This document shows, piece after piece, positions 12,715-24,759 of a DNA stretch of 64,000 bases (positions within the stretch are counted from its first letter, which is position 1; each line of letters begins with the position of its first letter). Source of the DNA: Anisus vortex (Eukaryota > Mollusca > Gastropoda > Planorbidae); the NCBI GenBank assembly GCA_949126835.1, contig OX421502.1, positions 37,205,479 to 37,269,478 on the forward strand. The letters run 5' to 3'. The notes under the pieces are model-generated. The model was not told where the DNA came from. It worked only from the letters and a program-made list of their open reading frames with translations, and made no database searches. Both the position numbers and the translations under genes were made by a program.

Positions 12715-12858
12715 ATGCAGACAGGCAGACAGGCAGACAGGCAGACAGGCAGACAGGCAGACAGGCAGACAGGCAGACAGGCAGACAGGCAGGCAGGCAG
12801 GCAGGCAGGCAGATAGGCAGGCAGGCAGGCAGGCAGACAGGCAGACAGGCAGACAGGC

Positions 12859-12929
<71 letters not shown>

Positions 12930-12946
12930 TAGACAGACAGACAGAC

Positions 12947-13036
<90 letters not shown>

Positions 13037-13047
13037 GTAGATAGATA
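12715..13047. repeat. Graded CAGACAGG / CAGG / CAGA / GATA array
   Basis: A continuous tetranucleotide array changes motif along its length: (CAGACAGG)n at 12715-12787, (CAGG)n to about 12835, (CAGACAGG)n, then (CAGA)n to about 12948, then (GATA)n to 13047. Its right edge abuts a LINE-A tail. The 134-193-residue minus-strand Cys/Leu/Ser-rich frames are repeat translations. Confidence 0.95.
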
Positions 13048-13118
13048 GACATGACTCTGACCACGGATGAGCGTAGGACGCAATAATCTTCTTTATAGAA
13101 GAAGCGTATGTAAAATAT
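13048..13118 (+). mobile_element. LINE-A extreme 3' tail
   Basis: Only the last 70 bp of LINE-A are present (ctctgaccacggatgagcg to the gaagaagcg segment), directly joined to the GATA array on the left. Confidence 0.7.
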
Positions 13119-13730
13119 AACAAAAAATATAACACAAGTTAAAAATCTTACCATTATTAACAATATGAACTGTTGTAGTGTCCCTCAGAATCTAGTGTTT
13201 GTCTCTCAAAGTTTACATTCACCCTGTAGGCCTAAGTGTGTAGGCTACCTGAGCGATGTAATGTAAAATCACGGACGAAATTTGTCAACATACACACTAG
13301 ACACGCGTGAACAGTAGCTTACGGTGTCGACATGACATCAGATTATATTATGTCTAATTATTGAACATATTACGCCGTGTTGACATGACATATTACGTCC
13401 AGTTTGCGGCGTGTTCTTGTACTGTCTAGGTATTGTCTTTTGGTTGCTGGCTGTTTTCTCAAGACTAGACAAGCAACAAACATGCTCTTCTAATAGACTG
13501 ACTGCTTCCGTCCAGAAACAAAATGCTGAAGCAAATTTAACAATGCTTAGAGCTGGCCTTAAAGTATCTAGGTTGGCAGCACTTGCGAAGTAAGGCATTG
13601 GAATCAATGAACCGTGACACACAACGTGTGAGCTGCGATGGTGTGTGTTTTTTTCTTTCTAAATGGCTGATGTACGATGACGAGTTGGGAAGGGGGCAGA
13701 AACGCAAGGTGAAACAAATATGAATTAAGG
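13119..13730. other. Unassigned spacer
   Basis: No recognised feature before the hAT-like element. Confidence 0.35.
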
Positions 13731-14688
13731 CAGGGATCGGCAACCTAAGCCCGCGTGCCAGATCTGGCACGCATAGCCTTTTTCAATGGCACGCGAGATA
13801 ACTCCCAAAGAAAGATATTTTTAATGCAAGTCAACAACGTACCGGTACGTCAGCATAATTAATGTCAGCTGCTGGATAAACTTCATGAAAATCACAATGT
13901 ATGTTGAATGTTAAAGTTCAGGAAATTTTGTGTACAAATAGTTCATAATTAGATTTGCGATCTATGATTGAATCTTTTGTAAAGAAAGTCGATAGTATAG
14001 TATCTCAACCTTTTACATTTACAGGCAATTCAAGTCTCTCATACAAGAGTGATACTGAATATAGAGATCTGTTGTTGCACACAGCGTTCATTGTTAAGTC
14101 TTATATAGATTCATTTCTTGTCTGGAAGCAATTAAGTTGTTTCTTGATTTAAAAAAAAAACATTTTCCGATATTGAATTCGGAGAACTGACTGATGTAGA
14201 TTACTGTTTAAAAAAAAATACACTTCTTAAATGGACAAGATAATCTAGGCAAGAAAGGTTTATTTACCACTGTTTAACGTAAATTAATTTTATACTTCTA
14301 ATTACATCTTGAAATTAATACCATAATGTTGGATTTGTATACAAAATATAACTAAAAAGTTATATTAGTTATATTACAAAACATAAATTGTTTGTCATCA
14401 CTAAAATCAAAATGAATTTGGGAAATTTAATTTAAAGGGAGGTAATGAATCCGTTTTCTTTGCGTTAAAATGTTTTGATATGTTTTTTAATTTTTCTTTA
14501 TTACTTACAATATATAACTTTGAAATTATCAAACTATAAAAGGAAGTTGAAAATTATATAAATATTATATGACTAAATAACTTATATTTACATTTATAAA
14601 CCTTACATTATTTACCCAGTTTGTATGATCACTACGTATCAATTCCGATTAACAGTAATAGTTTCCTATAAAAGAATGTAGTGATTGG

Positions 14689-15045
14689 CATGTAATGTAA
14701 ATGCAATTTTTCATGAATAAACATTTTGGAAAAAAATAAAAAAATAAACTACTTCCCATGTTAGTTAGAAAACTCTTTGTCTCGTAAAACATTTTGTCTT
14801 CTATCCCCTTAAATGTGTATGAACTGTTCTTCTATTTCCTTTTCTTCGTGTAAAATATATGAGATTGTGCAGGTAAACTAAGTATTTAAATATTCTCTGC
14901 TGTCTTCTATCTCTTTGGAATTGTAAAAATGCAATAAATGTCTCCTATCCCTTTTTTCTCTGTGTAAAATAATAATTTTGGTCATGTAAATGCAATTTTT
15001 CATGAATAAACATTTTTGGAAAAAAAAAAAAAAAAAAAAAAAAAA
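14689..15045 (+). repeat. Duplicated polyadenylated 3'-UTR-like segments within the hAT-A element
   Basis: The segment tgcaatttttcatgaataaa followed by cattttgg and an A-rich run occurs twice, at about 14701-14750 and 14988-15045. The second copy ends in 26 A. An AATAAA signal about ten bases before an A tail resembles the 3' end of a reverse-transcribed mRNA. Confidence 0.5.
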
Positions 15046-15137
15046 GATCAAAATAAAAAGAATTTTTAGCAGTTGCTAGAAATTTTATCTTGACAACGTT
15101 AAAAAAAAAAGTAATGTGTAAGAATAATTTCTAGACA

Positions 15138-15168
15138 ACTAGATCTAGATCTAGATCTAGATCTAGAT
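15138..15168. repeat. (CTAGAT)n microsatellite
   Basis: Five to six perfect 6-bp units, inside the hAT-A element. Confidence 0.85.
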
Positions 15169-15489
15169 CAATATTAAAATTATTTTACACTAACCTTTAT
15201 GTGAAATATGTGTAATACATTTACTTTTTTTTTTAGCTACAGACCAATGAAAAAAAAGATAATATCATAAACACATTGGACTATTGGTTCACGGCGCTAA
15301 CAAAGTTGTCCTATAAAAAAAAAACAGCATGTAAACTTTCAGGCTGTTGGTACGTTGAATGACTTAGAAATTCTAGTGTGGCACACTATTAGCAAAAGGT
15401 TGCCGACCCCTATATTAAGGAACCTGTGGAGAGTTACATTTTATACGCCAGACGTACGTATTGACCATTTGGTAAGACGACATATGGAA

Positions 15490-16130
<641 letters not shown>

Positions 16131-17194
16131 TATAGAAACATAGAAAACTACACAAATACGAGTCCACCGTTATTTATACAGTAATAAATCAAAAGAGTTA
16201 AATCAATGAGTTGATTACTTACCAATCAAAATGTCGGCTCCCAAATGACAACACAATGACACTTGTATAGATCTCGATATCGGACTAAATCAATCGGTCA
16301 TAGCCACAGAGCTAATCAATCAAAAAACTTGCCCCCCAAATAGAATTCTAAATAGATCAACAAAGACTCGGGCACCTCCAGCACTTGACGTTATGTTTTC
16401 TGTTTTCTGTCGTGTCATACGTCCGTAGAAAAGATAGACAGAACTGCGAGAGAGAGAGAGAAAGACAGAGAAAGAGAGAGGGGGTGGGGGAGAAATGAAG
16501 GAATTACAGAAGGAGTGAGCGGGAGTGGAGAAGGAGGGGAGAGAAGAAGCCCGCGAGGCGACGCGAAGCAAGGGCTGTGAGAACTTCATTTGAGAAGTTA
16601 GGAAAAAAAATAAAGAGAGTTTTCTCCCCTGTAGACTTACATAAGGAAAAAAAACGCTGTCCCACTATGTCATATATTGCTAATGTAAAATGGTTTAAAA
16701 GTAATGTCCCTTAGAGGAAGGGGGTGAGGGGCGGTATTGGATTATAAAGTGGATGTCGTGGTAGGACTCGTAATGGAGCAATGATTGAGACCACGGCGAG
16801 GGACAAAATTACTCGGAAAGTTTATCGGGTGGAAATTAATATGCGATATATAAAAAAAGGTTTAAGACTAAGAAGAAAAGTGAGTTTATTGAATTCAACA
16901 TTGAAACTAAAAGTTGACTAAGTGGATTAGAATCACCTATTGAGGAAATACAACAAAAATAGAAAAAAGTTCCTTTTTGTTTTTAAGTAAATTAAATTTA
17001 AAATAATAATTTAATGATTTTACTTTTAAAAATGTTATGAAAATGATGAATAGAAACTGGAGGCATTGAACTAATTCTTCCATGAAATTATTTTGGTGAA
17101 ATGCGTCAAATCGAATAATATTTTGTCTGGGGCTGTTTACACTTGCCTAGACTATCTTTATACATGAACATATCCATTATTTTATTTTTTTGTA
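16131..17194. other. Unassigned region
   Basis: Contains a GA-rich tract at about 16446-16560. No gene or known element recognised. Confidence 0.35.
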
Positions 17195-17370
17195 TCTTAT
17201 CTTATATATTACAGACGCTCCTTCTGTTAAGAAGATTATTGCGTCCTACTCTCATCCGTGGTCCGAGTCTAGTGTTGCATCTTTATTCATGTTTTAAATG
17301 ATGTTAATTTACTGGTTTTTCCTTGTTTGTTCAGGCAACCCATTCCATGCCCGAATGCCACTCGATATAA
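17195..17370 (-). mobile_element. LINE-A 3' fragment
   Basis: Shared 3' tail (cttatcttatatattacaga on the plus strand) and the complement of the WNGLP-coding segment, truncated shortly upstream of it. Confidence 0.8.
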
Positions 17371-18667
17371 TACAAGCAGTAAATTTGTTATGAAATGTAT
17401 TGCAAATATGTAGGATGCGAAAATAACATTTTATATGTAAATTGTTCATTAACGTTACATTACTTTAGGTTCAATGAAACATTTCATTCAGATGTCATGG
17501 TGAAATAATACAGATGATTTGTTTATATGTGTATGTGTTTGTGTGTGACGGCTGCATCATACAAAGGGACTGTGTGGCCAGACGAATTTCACCCCCAAGA
17601 AAATTTAGAAGGACAACGAATGCGAACTTGGGCCAGGGCCCTCGAGAGAAAAAAAAAAGATGCCGGTACGAGATTTTTTTCTGCCCCCCCCCCCCCCCAC
17701 ACACACACCCAAGACCACCGTAAGTACAGGCCAAAGTGCTACATTTGTACGTCACGCGCTGGAGGCCTTAGGCTTGCGAGGTGTAGTGACCGTGGTGTGT
17801 ATTTACGATGGTCTTGCCCCACCCCTCTTTGTTTTCTAACACAGTCTGTTTAAAAGGTTTGTGGACCATTTTGTGAAACTGTCATAAGTGTTACCATTTA
17901 CCATTAACATTTCAATCAATGTGAAGCTAAGAAACGGCTTATTAGTGGTCAACAGGGGATAAGCTGTATATATCAGGGATCGGGCAACCTAGGGCACGTG
18001 TGTCAAACTTGGCACGCAGAGTGATTTTCAATGGCACGCGCCAAGATTTTTTTTTTATTGATGAAAAAACAACTACAGTTTTTGCTTCTGAATGAGGGAA
18101 ACTGACTGTTGAAGCCCATGTTTCTGAATGACATAGCGACACATTTCAGTGAGTTGAACTTGCATTTACAAGGGCCACTGGAATGGATTCGCATTGAAAC
18201 TGGACATATATCTTGCCGTGAAATCAATTTCAAAACATTTAACTACATGCACATTCCTATATTAAGGCATATATTTAGATAGATAGTTAGGGCTTTTTCA
18301 AATATACATAGAGGTACGGTACTCAAAGTGGAGTTTTCCAACCAAAGGCAAGACTTTCAAAAACTTTCAAAAATGTGCATTCAAATGTGCCCATTTGCGG
18401 AAAAAATCTGAAAGGAAGCTTTTTAGCTAAGGAAAGTCATTTGCTATTCTCAACTGATAGGCTTTCGTTCTTCTACTTTCAGCTTTTGGTTCAACTTACA
18501 CTTATAAAGAAATACAGATAAGTCAGTAATATTTTTAATATTACAAAACATAACTGGTTTGGCATCGCTAATGAAACAAATGTGGCAACGATTTTTTTTT
18601 AATTAAAGGGAGATAATTAAAAAAAAAAAATTTGCGCTAATAATTTTAGCATGTTTCTTTTATAAAA

Positions 18668-20275
18668 TAATAGTAATAAATGAAGCTTATATAGCGTATA
18701 TCCCGCAATCAGTTCTATGCGCTTAACAATTACAGACGATGATAACAATAACAGGCAAATATTTAAAAATGTGAGTGAGCTAGGAGTCCATAAGAAACAG
18801 GTGAGTCTTGAGTCCGGTCTTGAAAATGTTAAAGTTCGAGCTTTGTCGCAGCTGGTGTGGCAGGGTGTTCCATGCGGAGGGGCCGGAGTAGGTGAAGGCC
18901 CGCTGACCAGCTGTCACGAGTTTTGTCCGCGGGATCGTCAAATTGAGTATGTGCGCAGCCGATCGAAGTGGGCGTGGTTTTGTATAGATTTCCAGACAGG
19001 AAATTAGGTATTCTGGGTCAGAGTCATTGAGGCATTTATAGCATAGAGATGCCAGTTTATATAAAAATCATATTTTGAATAGGGAGCCAGTGCAGAGAGT
19101 AGAGCAGAGGTGAGATGTGGTCGGACTTCTTCTTCTTTAGGACTAGTCTGGCAGCGCAGTTTTGGACGCGTTGGAGTCCTTGAATGGAAGAGGCAGGAAG
19201 GCCGGCCAGAAGAGAGTTACAGTAGTCCAAACGAAAGAAGAGGAGAGTGATGACGAGCTTGGTACAAGCTTCCGGAGTGAGGTAGCGACGGATAGTGGCA
19301 ATACGTCGCAGGTGAAAAAAGCAGGTTTTAATCAGGAAGGAGATGTGGGGTTGCATGGACAGAGTGGAGTCCAGAAACATGCCGAGGCTCTTTACAGTTG
19401 GGGAGAAGGGCACAGTAGCGTCACCCAACTGGAGGTCAGTCACGCTGAGGGAAGCAAGCTTCTGTCTCGTTCCTACGAGTAGGGCTTCGGTCTTATCGCT
19501 GTTGAGCTTCAATTTGTTTTCTGTCATCCAGTTCTTGATGTCCAGGAAACAACAGGAGATAGAAGCAAGGAGCTCGTCAATGTTCTCAGGCTTGGCGCTG
19601 TTTAGGAGCTGGGTGTCATCAGCGAAAAAATGATAATTAAGGTTGTGTCGCTCGATGACGAAGGAAAGGGGTTGGGTGTACAAAGTGAAAAGGACTGGGC
19701 CGAGGACGGACCCCTGTGGTACACCATAGCGGACAGTGACGGGCTGGGAGGACAAAGATTCAGTAGTGACGGTCTGGGAGCGACCGTCAAGGTAGCTCCT
19801 GAACCAGGAGAGGGCTATATCATGAATGCCAAACGTGAAGCTGAGGCGATCGATGAGTAGGTGGTGGTCGATCGTGTCAAAAGCCGCGGACAAGTCCAAC
19901 AACACAAGGGCAGAGACGAGACCTCTGTCTGCGGCGTTCAGGAGGTCGGTGGTGATCCGCAGTAGTGCTGTCTCTGTGCTGTGATTGGGGCGGTATGCCG
20001 ATTGGAACACGGGCATAAGCGAGTTCAGGGACAGATGGACGTTCAATTGCACAAGGATGACGCGCTCCAGGAGCTTGGAGAGGTAGGGGAGGTTTGATAC
20101 TGGACGGTAGTTCCGGCATTCATTCACATCAAGTCCGGATTTCTTCAAGAGTGGGCGGACGATGGCGGATTTAAAACAGTTAGGAACGATGCCTGTGGAG
20201 AGGGAGGTGTTTATGGTCCATAATGATGTACGGCAAGAGCTTGTCCAAGCACTGGGTGAACAGAAAGCTTACAAA
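18668..20275 (-). mobile_element. CR1-like LINE (LINE-B), 5' truncated
   Basis: Runs from a truncated 5' end near 20275 through the reverse-transcriptase frame to a 3' end with cgcatagaactg and a gctatataagc-like terminus near 18668. The same terminus occurs at 4166-4300 and 29290-29410. No endonuclease region is present. Confidence 0.85.
18780..20270 (-). pseudogene. Reverse transcriptase of LINE-B, broken
   Basis: The 363-residue frame at 19057-20148 carries the canonical non-LTR reverse-transcriptase blocks in order: [45 protein letters not shown] and the catalytic FADD box. The [11 protein letters not shown] and LHWLP blocks of the C-terminal region follow. The frame can be followed upstream without a Met ([14 protein letters not shown]) and, after a frame change near 20220, to [13 protein letters not shown] at the truncated 5' end. 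Downstream it breaks near 19070 and continues in another frame through GPSAWNTLP to a stop at 18780-18782. With two frame breaks and no endonuclease it is dead. The block pattern is CR1/Rex-like; the clade is an inference. Confidence 0.9.
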
Positions 20276-20534
20276 TATTTGTAAATATTTTATCGGCTTA
20301 CAAAAACAGCTTACAAATTATAAATTTGAAATGAACAAACTTTTAAAAAGTATTTACAAATTGTAGAAATATTTTATGACTAAAATTTTTTATGTATATT
20401 TCTAAACATTACATTAACTACCCAGATTGTCTGATTACTAAGCATCTATTCCGTTAAATGGTACTCCAGACGAAAGACCAAACATGATTAAACACATGCG
20501 GCTTCGCACACATCTTCTCCGCTTTGTGCGATTA

Positions 20535-21843
20535 GACTTTTCACGCAGGTGTACGCAGTGGGCACAAACACCAACACGTCTTCTCAGTGAATACGGCTTT
20601 CGTTGTGAGTCGGTGTTGGTGACACTATTTAAACCTTGTAACCGCACGCAGTGAGTGCAACACGACTTCGCACCAACTTTTTTGACGAGAGTGCACAACT
20701 GGCTTGCTACATCTCATGCCTTCGTTTTTTTCACGGTTGCCAGTAGTCGCCTCGACCTTGAATGTGTGACGTCATATGGCTGGACTAGGGAAATTGTCAC
20801 TGTCAATTTTCTCATCGAGAAAGCATCGCAGACAATATCTGATTTCATTTTTGAATTCAGCGACTAAAAATCAAGGGGAGAATCGAGCAGAATTTGAATT
20901 TGTGAAATATTTAGCTAGATTTAAAAAAAAATAAGGTAATAATATTGCACACTGCCGGGTTTCGTCTGGCGCCGCGGCCACCAAGAGCAGTACCTTTAAA
21001 TGTTTTCTTTTAGGACTTGAAAAGACAATCAAGAAGCTATTTCTTTTTTCCATAATATCAATGATTATATACACCACATTGGATCGGACTTTGATCAATA
21101 AAAAGTTACAGTACTTTATAATAATCAGTACGTTTTCTTGTTGCTTCTGTTTTTGCTTTGTTCTGACTTGTTTGTTTTGTACATTAACTGTTGTTTTATG
21201 TTTATCTGTTTGTTTGTTTGTTTGTTGTGATCAAGGACTTGTATGAGTATTGGAGCTCTTAAAGTTTAAGTGGTCCGTAAGACCTGTACCGCCATGGCAG
21301 CCATGCTTTGTACCCTGGGGACTGGAGGACCTTAAATGTACCTCAAGATTCTGCTGAGTGCAGATGATGATGACTTACCTCAATGTAATCAAAAGTCGTT
21401 CTCTTGGGGACAACGGTTTTCGGAAATTTGTGGTGCGCTCGGTGATGCTTGGGATCACTAGCTCTAAAAGTGTCCGAACAGTTGAGGGTCTCATCCTGAT
21501 GTACGCGATACATTTTTCCTCGTCGTTCAAAACCTCGTCTAAAAGATGATGGTATCCCCAAACCTTTCTCTCTTTCGAAATATGTGATGGACCCAGTACC
21601 GTTGCCCTATAATACCTTTTCCCGAGCCAATAAAATAGAACAAGCTGCAAAGCTGCAATGCACAGCGCCTCCATTTTGAAATGACCTGCGCTATTATCTC
21701 TAGGCTCTCGCTGGCTAAAAGTTGAATGCACGTCGTATCGCGCACTGCGTTTGTGCCAATCTCAGTTCAATCGTACAACTTGCGTTCGGCTTAAGATACG
21801 TGCCGAAGGTGTGTTGGTGTTTGTGCCCACTGCGTTTGCAGCC
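20535..21843 (-). mobile_element. PIF/Harbinger element, internally deleted
   Basis: A perfect 25-bp terminal inverted repeat is visible (20553-20577 and 21811-21835, core gcagtgggcacaaacacc). TTA lies at both probable outer edges (20532-20534 and 21844-21846), fitting the 3-bp TWA target of this superfamily. The exact left edge is less certain. Only the first transposase exon survives, and no DDE nuclease core or Myb-like partner gene is seen. Confidence 0.78.
21379..21674 (-). pseudogene. First exon of a HARBI1-like nuclease
   Basis: Starts at an ATG in good context (caaaatggagg) and codes about 98 residues: a hydrophobic start, WGYHHLLDEVLNDEEK, then RMRPSTVRTLLELVIPSI and RKPLSPRERLLITLR, which match the N-terminal region of PIF/Harbinger transposases. 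It ends exactly at a GTAAGT donor (21373-21378), so the ancestral gene had an intron. The catalytic exons are missing from the element. Confidence 0.75.
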
Positions 21844-22449
21844 TTAGTCACCCCTACCCCCGAGCCATGGCTCTCATCCAAACTTACCCAAAGGAGGGGC
21901 AAGGATGCAAAAATCCGACGCGCCTCCTAATGGAAAAAAAAAGGAAATTTCAGTAAACAAACTGAGATCACAATATAATTAAAATTAGTGTTAGATCTTC
22001 ATCTTGACTAATCTTGTGTACCAAAATCATGTTAAGATTTTAGACAATAATTACCATAAATGTGTAAGACTAATAAAATATTGTATTTGATATAAATGCA
22101 AATAAAAAGGGAGATTATCACAAACACGTAAATTTTTTTTGTATTAAATATAAAACGCTTTAACTATTTTCTCTCTAAATAATCTCCTTTGTTTTTTGCA
22201 TTGGTCTTGCTACGGAGTTAAATTAATTGTCCTATAAAAACAATTATTAATTATTAAAAAGTATATACTATATTAGAATAGGTTGACGTTTAGGCTGTTG
22301 GTACGCAGAATGATTTAGCAATCCTAGATTGGCACGCTGTTAGCAAAAGGTTGCCGATCCCCTGGTATATTTGATAGATGGCATACACCCAAAAAACTGC
22401 CGATGATATATGGTTATAATATAATGGATGGGGCGTTTACCATGTCTGA

Positions 22450-22800
22450 TCAATGTATCTATTATCTTATTCATTAGTAAAGCTCCTTCTATAAAGAAGA
22501 TTTTTGCGTCCTACGCATGTCCATGGTTTGAATCTAGTCTTGCATTTTTATTAGTGTTTTAACTGATAAGTTACTGGTTTTACTGGTTTGTTCTGGCAAC
22601 CCATTCCATGCCCCGATGCCACTCAGGATGAAAAAGTACTTGTTATCGTGTAGCCTACGTTCGCATAAAGGATAAGGAAAGTGTTTTAGTCCTTATGTTT
22701 ATCTGAGCATTGTAACAGATAGTTTTTGTGTTGTATTTCTAAATTAGAGTTTAATGCCTTATGTATTATTACTACTTTACTCGTTGTCCTTCTGTCCTCT
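22450..22800 (-). mobile_element. LINE-A 3' fragment in hAT-Z
   Basis: Shared tail and complement of the LINE-A C-terminal coding segment. Sequence further 5' (to about 22800) matches the copy at 26860, so both extend beyond the shortest copies. Confidence 0.8.
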
Positions 22801-23386
22801 AGTGTTTCTATAAAATTCTAGGTTTAGTGATTTAACTATTGGTGTTACTCTCGTCAGTTGTAAATATTCGCCAATAATGAATGCTGTGTACTCAAATGTA
22901 ACATTATATCTGCTGTGGCAATACAGTTGACACATACATTTTTTTGTACAGCCTCTTCCCAAAATACATTTTGTTGAAGGGCCAAAAAAATGTGTTTTAA
23001 ATTTACAATACCGTATTAGAGTATTTAGGCCAAGGCTATACTAAGCTCTAACTAACAGGGAGAACTGTAAGCTTGTAAGGCTCATTGGTTCATATTTGTA
23101 AGTGTAAGAAAAATAATAAAAAAGGAGATCCTAAATGCTACCGGGTATCGAAAATAATTAGGCCCTATATTACAATTAGAGTTAGAGGCTTCTTTGCATA
23201 TTTAACAAAATGTTCAAGTACACATTCAAAGAATACCAAAATTAAGGGCCACCAGCGCCAAGCGAGATTGTAGGAGGTTTTAGAGCATCTCCTCTTAGCT
23301 TAATAGCAACAATTAAAAAATACTTGCGTAATTGCCAATTTAATGTTAAATTTTAATATTCATGGGCCCCCTAAACTCTTATATGG

Positions 23387-24591
23387 CATTGTTATTCTGG
23401 TTTGTTTGTTTTTTTCTTTGTGGCCTTTTTCCAACCCCGCAGTTTGAGGGAGTTTTCACTTTAGCGCCCAGCACCTGCAAGCGTCACTGCGGAGTCGGGT
23501 CTCACTGAGTCAGGGTTTATGTGGGTTGAGGTGGGGTTGGCCTGGTCCATTCTCCGCCATCCACAGAGCTCCTCAATAGTTGGAACACTCAGTTGTGTTT
23601 TATTTTTATTTTTATTTTGGGTAAGCTCTGTGGAATCGTCACATCCTGGATCCAGGCCCCTACACGACATTACACACCATCTCTTTAGCAGGAGGCGCGC
23701 AAAGACTTCTGTCCAGGGTAGTGCAATCGGGACCTCTGTCAAACAGCACCACAAAGAGAATATGAGTTTTACGTGCCGGGATTATACCCAATGCACAACC
23801 CACTATTAGTCGCCATTTACGACATGCAGGTGGGACTAAGCAGTGGAGTTATTCTTTCACCTGGTCATTTCCAGGACCCCGATACCCACACAAACATCTT
23901 GCCCCATAAGATATAGTCATCTTCACCGACTCTCAATCAGCACTTCAAACAGTAGCAAGCGAAACATCACCAAGCCTGAAAGAAATCACCGTATTAGAAC
24001 ACACTCTGGACTACCTAATAAGCACATACAACATCAACATAACTCTACAATGGATCCCAGGACATATTGGCATAACAGGCAATGAGAAAGTTGACAGACT
24101 GGCTAGGAAGGGAGCTAGCATGGACCAATATGAAAGACCTGTCAGCTACAACACAGTGTGCAACATGCTAAAAAACAACTTTAAGGAGGAATGGCTAAAT
24201 CAATGGGCTCAGGGAACAACTGGAAGAAAAATGTACAAAGAACTGAATCAGCCCAACAAACAAGACAACATAAAGTTCCTCCCCTGCAAAGAACAATGCA
24301 CTATATTCCAGGTGAGTACAGGACATATAGCACTCAACTCACACCTACATGGAATAAACCCAACTCACCCACCTAACTGCAGACGTTGCCCCTGCCCACA
24401 AGAAACTGTGGAACACTTCCTGCTTGAGTGCCCTGGGCTAACCGACCTCAGACGCACCTTGCTCCCCCCTCAACCTACCTTTACCAACACATTATATAGC
24501 AGCATTGAACAACTGAAAAAGACTTGTCTGTCTGGCATTGACTGCAAAAGAGCAAACAGCTCTGCAGACTGGCTAATAGATGAAGAAGAAG
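23387..24591 (+). mobile_element. LINE with RNase H domain (LINE-C), perfect 14-bp target duplication
   Basis: A perfect direct repeat aaactcttatatgg flanks the insert at 23373-23386 and 24592-24605. Removing the insert and one copy restores continuity with the hAT-Z 5' end at 34145. The 3' end carries a (GAA)n tail. The 5' part (23387-23905) is poorly recognised and may include other material. Confidence 0.85.
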
Positions 24592-24665
24592 AAACTCTTA
24601 TATGGACCCCGGTACGGCGCACCGACTGTACCCCCCTCTCGTGGGGCCTGACTTGGGCTTCATAA
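23910..24665 (+). pseudogene. RNase H domain and zinc-knuckle tail of LINE-C
   Basis: An open frame beginning after a TAA at 23907 encodes an RNase H domain: FTDSQSAL with its Asp, LEHTLDYL, then WIPGHIGITGNEKVDRLA with the His and final Asp. A Cys-rich C-terminus (CRRCPCP to EHFLLECP) typical of I-like/Jockey-like LINE ORF2 proteins follows. The reverse transcriptase upstream is missing. The last about 25 codons are not LINE: the frame runs through the target duplication into the hAT-Z end, making a chimeric tail. Confidence 0.82.
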
Positions 24666-24759
24666 AACCGGAAATGAACTTCTTCTTAACCGTGATAGAG
24701 TGAAAACAGTTGAAAAGAGGGCAATGTCCTAGAATGAGCAGTAACCTAAGTATGGCCGT

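Larger units (their letters stand above)
13731..15412. mobile_element. hAT-A non-autonomous element, complete copy
   Basis: Ends cagggatcggcaacc and (inverted) taggggtcggcaacc form terminal inverted repeats. They are flanked by 8-bp direct repeats aattaagg (13723-13730) and tattaagg (15413-15420), a 7/8 match, as expected for hAT transposition. Subterminal gtgccagatctggcacgc is palindromic. The 1682-bp interior is AT-rich with no transposase frame. Related interiors occur at 17974-22364, 28900-30515 and 39640-40215. Confidence 0.85.
17974..22364. mobile_element. hAT-A element nested in hAT-Z, itself hosting a LINE and a Harbinger
   Basis: Ends cagggatcgggcaac and, inverted, caggggatcggcaac are flanked by 8-bp repeats gtatatat (17966-17973) and gtatattt (22365-22372), a 7/8 match. 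The interior follows the hAT-A copy at 13731-15412 but is interrupted at about 18668-20275 by a LINE and at about 20535-21843 by a PIF/Harbinger element. The hAT-A homology resumes after each. Confidence 0.82.
17634..24650 (-). mobile_element. ZMYM-type hAT element (hAT-Z copy 1) with nested insertions
   Basis: Outer ends cagggccctcgagag (17634) and, inverted, caggccccacgagag (24650) are flanked by a perfect 8-bp target duplication acttgggc at 17626-17633 and 24651-24658. Its 3' part (17634-17945) matches 38820-39044, and its 5' part (23020-23372 plus 24606-24650) matches 34108-34500 of the second hAT-Z copy, both in inverse orientation. No transposase frame remains. Between these parts lie hAT-A (17974-22364), a LINE-A tail (22450-22800) and a LINE with its own duplication (23387-24591). 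Confidence 0.85.
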
